Source: Lingula anatina
Lineage: Eukaryota; Brachiopoda; Lingulata; Lingulida; Lingulidae
Reading direction: 5' to 3'
Assembly: GCF_001039355.2 (NCBI RefSeq)
Contig: NW_019775482.1
Span: 1-25,521, forward strand
DNA: 25,521 bases
Below are positions 19,001 to 25,521 of the stretch, piece by piece. The notes beneath the pieces were generated by a model that was not told the DNA's origin, did not search any database, and worked only from the letters and a program-made list of their open reading frames with translations. Position numbers and translations under genes: made by a program. Position 1 is the stretch's first letter; the number at the start of each line of letters is the position of its first letter.

Positions 19001-22000
19001 TCCTATCCAGACTTTCTCAGTATTCTCCTACGGGTTTGCTGAATCCGTTTCTTATGGCTATCCAGGAGGACTGAGACTTGCAAACCTGGACGTGACCAAA
19101 TGTTTACCGAATACTGGTCAGCCGGCAGATGGCGTTGATAACGACTGTGACATGAAAATTGACGAAGAACTCCTTAATGGTATTGACGATGACGACGATG
19201 GTGTAATTGATGAGGATTTGTCTTCCCTACCGCCGGATGTTGACTTTCCTAAAGATACAGTAATTGTTTCAGGTAAAGAGATGGGTGAAGAGGGGTCCCG
19301 CTTCTAATTTCTAAAACTATTCTTCTGAATAACCAATGATACACTTGTCTTCACCTCAGTTTGACGTCATATATTCTTTTATAAGTGGGTTTTTGCATAA
19401 ATTCAATTAGCTTTTGATTACAGCAATATTTACTTCTAAACATTTGTGGTTAATTTGCAGGCGACGCGTCAGTTACCCATACCATAACGATCGAAGCTGG
19501 CACCCCAAATGCGACTGGTTCTGAGCGCTGTGTTGCCTATCGCGATATCACCATTAACTACACAGATTCGACCAATGACAACGGCTGTGGGGTGGACATC
19601 AAGCGCACGTGGCTCGTGCAGGACGGGTGTGGGAACATTGTGTGGTCAGTTCAGACCATATTTGTTTACAATTCATGGCAAGCTCTCCGGGCACATCCTG
19701 GACAGAACTGTACGGGGATGGTGGAGGTAGTGGGATGCAATGACACTGCAGACGGTGGGTCCTCAGTTTAAAGCACTGTAATATTTTCGTTGGAAAAATA
19801 AGATGAGTGCACAATCTCATCATCTTTGAAAGATACGGTTATTCAATAGAAATGTTGAAGGTATTAGGTCAATAACTTGAGAAATCTTGAGACTGTTAGC
19901 ATACGAAAATTTGGTCGTTTAGTAGTTATGTAGGCATATTTACAAAAGCCATTTACAAAACGAAAAAATCATCAAATTTAATTTGGAAAAAATTGCAGAA
20001 TTTCCGTTATGAGCCTGTTCTGAAATAAATGTACGAAATGACCTATGGATACGTTCGTTTCAGTGGTTGGTCAATGCACGACTACCCCATGCCCAGGCAA
20101 TGAAAGTCACATCGTGCATGCAGGTGATTTTGCTTGTGCCTGTGACCCGTTTCTAGACACTGTCAGGTGTGTGCAAGGTATGTAACGGCGCGTGAGTTTC
20201 TTATGGCATCATTATAGACTCTCTATACTAAGTCAACAAATAGCACCGACACACGCTTCTTTCTATAGGTTATCTTAGGTTTATCAAACAACCCCTTGGT
20301 TGTATTGGCCAGCTGGCACGGATAACCTTTCTTTCGCTTCTGAGTAAGGAAAAGAACAAGATATGAGGTAAACAATCTTAACCAAGATTTACATTTACAT
20401 TTGGGCGACCTGTTTGGCTTCAAGATCGGTCCTAAGGTGGGATTTACAGTCACCATTAAACTGGATTGTTCCAATAGAAGAAAAGTGAGTCATTCTGTTA
20501 ACACAACCAGACCCTTTGCCAACAGTTTCAAAATGGGAGGGGGGGGGGGGGTTGGGGGGGGGTTGAACCAATGAACTAATGAAAAAAGTTTCATATAAGA
20601 ACCATGCCAGTAGATGCCACAATAATGATGATATAATGACAAAAGGCATCCTTAAGAACAGAAGACATTTCTGAAACTTTATTTAATAAGTGTATAGTTG
20701 GAATAAATTGTGCAAATAAAAATGATTATTTTCCAGGTGAAAATTTGACAACCACTGAATTGCCAGAAAGAGTACGACCTAGCACCGAGTATTTAGCCGT
20801 TGAAACCACGCCTGAGTCTCCGGTGTTGACTTGGTCGACAGGGAAAACGCGGCAACATACTGGCAATCCCACTATTGAAACTACGACTACATCGCAAAGA
20901 CTTTGGACATCGGAGGAGATCAAACGGTCCGAGCCTTCCACCACTCAAACCACTCCAAAAATGACAGGTGTGGCGTGGTCATCAGACAACATGAACCATC
21001 GCACTGAGCAACTTACTTCAGACACCACGGCTAAAGTGCCGTGGATATTTTCGTCGACGGAGAAGGTGGCATTAAGTACAAAGCGGCCTTATGCTGAGAC
21101 TGTGAGTGAAACCCTGCAGAGAATTTTTACATCAGAAAAAACGAAACTTAGCACTGAGAAACCTTCTACTGAAATCATGTCAAAATTTTCCAGGTTTGTT
21201 TGGTCAACGGATGAAGCGGTACAACGCACAACGCATTCCCATCTGGAGACCACGGCAGTATCAGCACCGGGCATTTGGTCTACAGAGGCTGTAAGTAGAC
21301 TTAAAAGAATATTTCAGCGTTTGCTATATATTATATATATGGTTCATGTAGAAGTTCGCGTAAAGGTGAACTAGACACGTCAGATCAATATATACTTATT
21401 GGTCATTAATAAATATATTTTATTTAGTATCAATAATATCAAATTTCGTTTTATATTTGATTTGCAACCAGGTGTCCCTCTCTGGGCAAATTTTACTTAA
21501 GAGGATAACTAAATAGGCCCTATATTTGTTTGCCTTTCCCATTAAAAAAATGAAGCCGAAATGGACAAATTTGCTTACATATTACAAACAGCTGTGCGTT
21601 CCATAACTGATTTTATCATCTTTGACGTAAACACACATGTTGGTCTTAAAATTTGATGAAGGGGCATTTCATAACGGTTGAATCATTGTTTAGTTGATCC
21701 TGTTTTCCACATTTACATGTAATTATGGTGTATGTGATTTTACATTTGATCACATTTCAGAATATCAATGAAGGTGCAGCTTTACGCGCACGAAAAATGG
21801 ACCCCAAAGCTTCTGAACAAAGGCTCACCGAAATTCTTCCCCCAGTCGCTGGTGTCATCTTGCTGTGCGGAGCTGTCGTAGCAACGAGCTGGTGGCTTCA
21901 GAAACGGATGAAAAGGTAACAGCTTATCTGTAATTCTTTTGAAACTTACTTCTTGTTATCTCTGATTTTTGTTGTGAAAATGAATATGAATGCAGAGGTA

Positions 22001-22719
22001 TATGTATGGAAATGGCATCTACCTGTAGGTGAGCAATGAATCTGCGCCCCTATCTATCTGACACCCATTTTTATATAATTTTTCTATAAAACCAGTGGTC
22101 CGTTCACATGTAAGTGGTTGACACCCTACTTCCCATACCCTACCCTCTCATACCTTTTGTAGAGACGTCTATACCATGGTCTATAAGTATACTTTGAATT
22201 AAAAAAAAAAGACGGCGGCGTAGTTCCAACTTCCATATGACCACATGATCAGTTCAAGTTGCCATGTAGCCCTACTACCAGTGTTCAATTATTATCTGCG
22301 TCTATATAATTTATCTTAGGAAAATTCGAACTTCCCCAGCAGGGGACGCAAAAGGAGGCCCATCTTCAACGCAAAAAGATAAAAACGACAGCAGAGAAGA
22401 CCCACAAGAAGATGGCTCCAGCGAGATCCCATACGTCCCTCCCGCAACTGGTGCCATACCAAACCCTCCAACAACGACGCAGTTTCCAGAAGCGCCTTCT
22501 CGTTTGGGCTCCGACGGGCTACTTTCCAAAGACACTGACAGTACACGTGTTGACGAATTCAGGAAAACTGTTCAACCACCTGACTCTGTCACTTGGCTTC
22601 ACGTCATGGATATTGGTGGTACTGTGTCACATGATTTACCACCAGTGAGTGCACCTTTCAATCAATATCAACCACAGCGACTCCCGCCACCTCGCTTGCC
22701 TCCTTTGAGGATGGAATGA
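15960..22719 (+). CDS. Gene B: IgGFc-binding-domain, mucin-like, single-pass transmembrane protein
   Basis: Exons 15960-16020, 17836-19272, 19461-19754, 20064-20177, 20737-21290, 21761-21915, 22320-22719 join without a stop to 1005 codons (1004 residues). Order: signal peptide 1-18; IgGFc-binding N-terminal-type domain about 40-440; two acidic metal-binding-like motifs about 450-480; Ig-like domain 500-598; small Cys domain 598-636; Thr/Ser-rich repeat stalk 636-820; transmembrane helix about 847-866; cytoplasmic tail 872-1004, proline-rich at the end. An in-frame ATG at 15942 would add six residues (MTRTLE); I prefer 15960 because it starts the hydrophobic signal directly. The family of the large domain includes vertebrate FCGBP, a secreted mucus protein, but this one lacks VWD repeats and is membrane-bound. 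Ligand and partners are unknown. Tandem paralogue of gene A. Confidence 0.85.
16524..16617. mobile_element. 94-bp MITE with CAGCAAACA ends
   Basis: Starts CAGCAAACA and ends TGTTTGCTG, exact inverted ends. Inside are several copies of AACGTTAT and ATAACGTTA, which also pair across the element. It lies in intron 1 of gene B. Too short to code; it must be moved by another element's transposase. Confidence 0.7.
16618..17075. other. Intron 1 of gene B, unassigned part
   Basis: No exon or recognised repeat seen here, nor in 16021-16523 before the MITE. Confidence 0.5.
17076..17617 (-). pseudogene. Tc1-like transposase relic in intron 1 of gene B
   Basis: On the minus strand the start of the relic (17617 downward) reads TNEERKEIVSLREE, then VHQIAAGSDVSDQAVYW and CRRMEGT, then a stop: a helix-turn-helix of Tc1 type. 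Further on come GIHSRVPRWKPLIT and TWSAKTFAWT, then, in another frame, FFDEIIFTV and GQVRVW, matching the usual 'RVPRRKPLL', 'W' and 'FSDE.KF ... VRVW' blocks of Tc1/mariner transposases. The frame changes at a run of twelve T (17200-17211). The rest of the DDE core after about 17076 is lost. Old, dead copy. Confidence 0.7.
17836..19272 (+). CDS. Gene B exon 2: IgGFc-binding domain plus acidic metal-binding-like motifs
   Basis: Acceptor TTTGTTTCAG, donor GTAAAG, 1437 nt, phase 1-1. Family marks: NGLFLSSDDEFILYG, then SLSLDAFLALPVESLG, QEYITGSY, FVGLIGIQNSTHVEITP, a central CSNIPCG and CDHLVEQMYP pair, RWGYTYIVVPS, and a closing FSYGFAESVSYGYPGG. These blocks fit the IgGFc-binding N-terminal domain. 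The exon then continues NTGQPADGVDNDCDMKIDEE and NGIDDDDDGVIDEDL, two DxDxDG-like acidic motifs of the kind found in bacterial 'putative metal-binding' (MopE-like) repeats. Calcium binding is an inference. The large domain is on a single exon of 479 codons. Confidence 0.9.
19461..19754 (+). CDS. Gene B exon 3: Ig-like domain with RTWLVQDGCGN core
   Basis: 294 nt, phase 1-1. It reads DASVTHTITIEAGTPNAT, then CVAYRDITIN, NDNGCGVDIKRTW, LVQDGCGN and VQTIFVYNSW. It matches gene A 3585-3878 over its whole length and with no length change. Even the intron end before it (TTTGTGGTTAATTTGCAG) matches gene A's (TTTGTGGTTAATTTTCAG). The other-frame product starting at 19509 is a shadow. Confidence 0.85.
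20064..20177 (+). CDS. Gene B exon 4: small Cys domain
   Basis: 114 nt, phase 1-1, acceptor CGTTTCAG, donor GTATGT. It reads VGQCTTTPCPGNESH, then AGDFACACDPF and VRCVQG, with C-x4-C, C-x-C and C spacing as in gene A 4500-4613. It is too short for an ordinary track of open frames, and is supported by phase and paralogy. Confidence 0.75.
20178..20736. other. Intron 4 of gene B
   Basis: No exon seen. It contains a G-run at about 20536-20562 with a GTT interruption. Overlapping minus-strand frames at 20223-20649 have no domain. Confidence 0.6.
20737..21290 (+). CDS. Gene B exon 5: Thr/Ser-rich stalk of ~25-residue repeats
   Basis: Acceptor TTTTCCAG, donor GTAAGT, 554 nt, phase 1 in and phase 0 out, 184 residues. 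Six to seven degenerate units follow one another, each starting at an aromatic residue and T/S pair: TWSTGKT, LWTSEEI, AWSSDNM, FSSTEKV, FTSEKTK, VWSTDEA, IWSTEA. They are spaced 24-26 residues apart, with a mid-unit STxxP or similar and an ETT or its variant. The composition predicts dense O-glycosylation, giving an extended stalk. No Cys. Confidence 0.85.
21761..21915 (+). CDS. Gene B exon 6: juxtamembrane segment and transmembrane helix
   Basis: Acceptor ACATTTCAG, donor GTAACA, phase 0 in and phase 2 out. It reads NINEGAALRARKMDP, then the hydrophobic PPVAGVILLCGAVVATSWWL and the basic LQKRMKR stop-transfer. It corresponds to gene A 9350-9506. Confidence 0.85.
22320..22719 (+). CDS. Gene B exon 7: cytoplasmic tail
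   Basis: Acceptor TTATCTTAG, one nucleotide completing Arg872, then 132 residues and TGA at 22717-22719. The tail is polar (KDKNDSREDPQEDGSSE), then Pro/Thr-rich (IPYVPPATGAIPNPPTTTQF), then an ordinary stretch WLHVMDIGGTV and a final QYQPQRLPPPRLPPLRME. The end resembles gene A's LPRRLPPLQT. The tail lacks the three long repeats of gene A. Proline-motif (SH3 or WW) partners are possible. Smaller frames in 22311-22648 are shadows. Confidence 0.8.
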
Positions 22720-22767
22720 TCGAGTTTTCTGTGCTTAATGCAACATTCGAAGTGCAATATGTTGTCA

Positions 22768-22773
22768 AATAAA
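22768..22773 (+). promoter_or_regulatory. Polyadenylation signal of gene B
   Basis: AATAAA 49 bases after the stop codon, followed by a T-run and TGCAGGCTT. The short 3' untranslated region is a good fit. Confidence 0.65.
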
Positions 22774-24568
22774 ACTTTTTTTTGCAGGCTTAACAAATAT
22801 TATTTTTTATCTTTTTCTTTTCTATATTGGCAAAGAGAGGCAGCAGTGCAGATATTGTGAGGATAAAATAGTGTAAAAAACTGATTATCAAGCACAGAGT
22901 ACAAATTTGAAAACATTTATTCATAATGACTCACATCCAATAAGGCTCATAATCCCTTAGTTGTTGGGTAATAAATTTCTCATTATTGCTTATGTATTAA
23001 AAGTTGGGGATACCTTTTCTGATAGTGATAAATTAATATAAATGTACAGATGTATACTTGACGCAAAGGCACGTTAAGTGTAGCTTATTTTCTTTCACAC
23101 AATTTACAATAAGGATGTAAACCGTTTCCCAGTAGTATTTTGAGATAAACAGACCTGTCTTTCAATATTTAATACATACCAGCACAATAAAGGTTATGGT
23201 TACATTATTTAATGGCAAATACTTGACATAGCTTATTTAAATGTTCCCAATCTTAAAGGTGAAAGACAGAACAAAGTAACAAATATAATACTGTAAGCAC
23301 CTTGCATTTCTATAAATATTTAGTTGCACATTATATTCTAAAAAGCAATATAAATGGAAAAATAAAATTTACTAATGGGACCCCAGGACTGCCAATTTAC
23401 ATCCTAATTTTAGAATTTAATTTTCATCATTTTCATTTTTTAATTATTAGCTAAAACTGATAACAGAGCTCTTTCTACATTTTTTTCAAATGTAAGTCAT
23501 TTTAAACATGAAATGTTGAAATAAATATTCAAAAATATTTTAATATATGTACTATTTCTCCTTTCAATCAATTTCTGCAGCAATGTTATTCGTAGTTATT
23601 CAGGATATCCCTTTTTACTTACCACCAGTATGATGTAATGTGTGAACGTCTCTAATGTGTGAATGCAGCCAAATAATGTGAATGCAGCCGAATAGCGCCT
23701 GTCCAACACTTGATCACCTATCCCATTTGCATACATGTAAATAAAGACTTAGTGCCAAGTCTTCACTTCAAGTTTTGGATTTGAACACATGGTGTTTGTC
23801 TTTTTCATGTCATGGCACACATTATACCAACAGGAGCTTCTAAAACCCATTCCTACAGCCATGTGCCAACATCCAGCACTATATTCAAAGGGGATATCCT
23901 TTCCAACTGACCAAAGCCTGTCTTTGTATGATGTACATGTACCCTATACACTTTCTATTGCACTGCACCAATGATAATCATCCCAAATAGCCCATTCTCA
24001 TGATTAAGCATAGATTCTGAATCAATTATCAAATGAAATTTCAAGGGATTTGGAGGACAATGCTGTCAAAAAATAATATTAGACTAGTGAATGCATATAA
24101 AAATATAATAAATTTATAAACTGACATACAGTGTACTTTATCCATGGATATTTTTCTAGGTGTCTTCTCTTTAGGACTGTTAAGTTATGCACTATTACAC
24201 AACATTACAAATCCACTATATTTTATGTGTCACTTTCATATCACTCTTAAAGTCAACATTACCAGCACACAGATTTTTCACTTTTATCGCTGAATTTTTT
24301 AACCCCACCTCACAGCTATTGCACAATTTCTAGTCACTAATGGCATCACACGACATCTTCATTTTTGGCTATCACAGATGATCTCAAAAGGTGATGCACA
24401 TTCTTAATAATAGCTTATCTATAAGGTTTATCTACAAGTACACCAACAGCGCAACATCAACATTGAGATCAATTTTCCTTCAAGTTAAAACATATCAAGA
24501 TTCCATTATGTATGTCGTATGAGGCACTTGCGCCTAAGTTTTCTTTAAAAACATCTACAATGGAGAAT
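22774..24568. other. Convergent intergenic DNA, probably including the SRA1 3' untranslated region
   Basis: AT-rich, with no supported exon on either strand. The minus-strand SRA1 gene ends at 24569, so its 3' untranslated region extends into this stretch. The TTTATT at 22916-22921 (AATAAA on the minus strand) is a distant candidate signal. The plus frame at 23789-23974 has no domain. Confidence 0.5.
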
Positions 24569-25326
24569 CTAAGTTTGTGTGTTGCTAGAACTATCAGCAG
24601 ACTGTTGATCTGAATTTTCTTGGGAGTCAGTTTGAGGAGCACTGCTGTCAAGTGGAGTTTGTGATTGGTCATCGCTTAATGCAACACTGCCCTCTGGTGG
24701 ACTGAAAGGAACCACAGGATTGCCCTCTGGTGAGAAAACTGGCACTGCAGGATTGCTCACTACTGCAGCTGATTGTACCTCAGATTCATCTTTCTCTTCT
24801 GTTGTTTTTAAATTTCTGGTTTCTTGGATAAGTTTTTTTATCCCCACCATCCACTGTCCAACCTAAAACAGAGTCAACCTTATTACATTCTATCGCATCA
24901 AATTTCAATTATCATTAAATTGACTTAATTAAATGAAGATGTATTTAATAAACAACACACCATGGTAGTGCTATATATTCTCTTAATTTACACAGGCTGA
25001 CAAGAAAACCAAGGGGCAAAATTTCCTATGGTTCTAAGTTAATCAATTAACAAAAAAAAATTGTTCAGACAATTCAATAAGAGGAATTGAACAGTGTTCT
25101 TATATTAGAACAGAAATCTGCTCAAGTGTGATTCCCCTATACCTACCTCTCCTGCATAGTCTATCATCAATGCTAGATGCAACTCATGAGCCATATCACA
25201 GTTACCTCTCTCTAGACATTGCGATAGCTGTGCCATTCGTGTCTTCACCGGTTGTGACAGTTTGCCCTTCTGCCACCAGTCTTCAAACATGGCGAGTCTC
25301 TTCTGTATGTCACTTACTGCTCTGGC
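24569..25326 (-). CDS. SRA1: SRA1 (steroid receptor RNA activator protein), last two exons
   Basis: Exon 25326-25147 (acceptor CTGTCAG, donor GTAGGT, 60 codons, phase 0-0) reads ARAVSDIQKRLAMFEDWW, QKGKLSQPVKTRMAQL, then CDMAHELHLALMIDYAGE. The last exon 24862-24569 (acceptor TGTTTTAG) goes on VGQWMVGIKKLIQETRNL and ends with a Ser/Gln/Asp-rich tail and TGA or equivalent stop. This matches the C-terminal helical SRA1 domain, including the GKLS-x-PVKxRM, H-x-x-LM-x-D and QWMVG blocks of vertebrate SRAP. Unusual is the ~75-residue low-complexity tail with a near repeat of NPAVPVFSPEG and NPVVPFSPPEG; vertebrate proteins end soon after the domain. Upstream exons lie beyond 25521. The gene is convergent with gene B. 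Confidence 0.9.
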
Positions 25327-25467
25327 CTGACAGATGATACAGGAAAAACATAAACATTTAAAGACATGGCCTCAAATAAACCTTGCCAACAAAAGCTGTA
25401 ACCTGGACACAGTGAGCAAAACACCATAAGAAATGATCTACTTGAAAGTGAACAGAAAAGTTGAAAA

Positions 25468-25469
<2 letters not shown>

Positions 25470-25515
<46 letters not shown>
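25470..25515. repeat. Poly-A followed by TA microsatellite
   Basis: A run of about 17 A and then about 14 TA units in an upstream intron of SRA1. Confidence 0.9.
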
Positions 25516-25519
<4 letters not shown>

Positions 25520-25521
25520 CT

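Noticed and set aside
21725-21760. Start codon at 21725 as an independent small membrane protein
   Set aside because: The codons before 21761 are intron: a good acceptor (ACATTTCAG) precedes 21761, and phase agrees with the previous exon and with gene A.

Overview
The window is nuclear DNA from an animal. Coding sequence is split into short exons by GT-AG introns, exons carry extracellular modules (EGF-like, IgGFc-binding), one gene is a clear SRA1 orthologue, and there are relics of DNA transposons (Harbinger, Tc1-like, MITEs and fold-back elements). The gene content fits a marine invertebrate, perhaps a deuterostome, but the species cannot be fixed from the sequence. Exon structures were built by eye from splice signals, intron phase and comparison between the two paralogues.

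Layout. 1-2226 is a CpG-rich fold-back repeat: a palindrome of about 1.7 kb plus a partial third arm with 39-bp tandem units. 3585-10619 (+) is receptor-like gene A, 5' incomplete: a distinctive Ig-like exon, a small Cys exon, an array of one-exon EGF modules, a transmembrane exon and a cytoplasmic tail of three ~65-residue repeats. 10620-14138 is non-coding with a TA microsatellite, a fragment that looks like a Harbinger accessory protein and a ~120-bp degenerate tandem repeat. 14139-15543 (-) is an intact two-exon PIF/Harbinger transposase. 15960-22719 (+) is gene B, complete from signal peptide to stop (1004 residues): IgGFc-binding domain, acidic metal-binding-like motifs, the same Ig-like and Cys exons as gene A, a Thr/Ser-rich stalk of ~25-residue repeats, a transmembrane segment and a proline-rich tail. 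24569-25326 (-) holds the last two exons of SRA1, convergent with gene B.

The main result is that genes A and B are tandem paralogues. They share two exons of identical length (294 and 114 nt), the same intron phases, a conserved intron end, the same transmembrane-exon phase (155 nt plus 2) and a similar proline-rich C-terminus. Between these fixed points they differ completely: A carries an EGF array and repeated cytoplasmic units, B a glycosylation-prone repeat stalk and a non-repeated tail. This looks like a locus whose membrane receptors diversify by exon amplification and replacement. The biological role is not known from sequence; adhesion, mucosal binding or recognition of microbes are inferences from the IgGFc-binding family.
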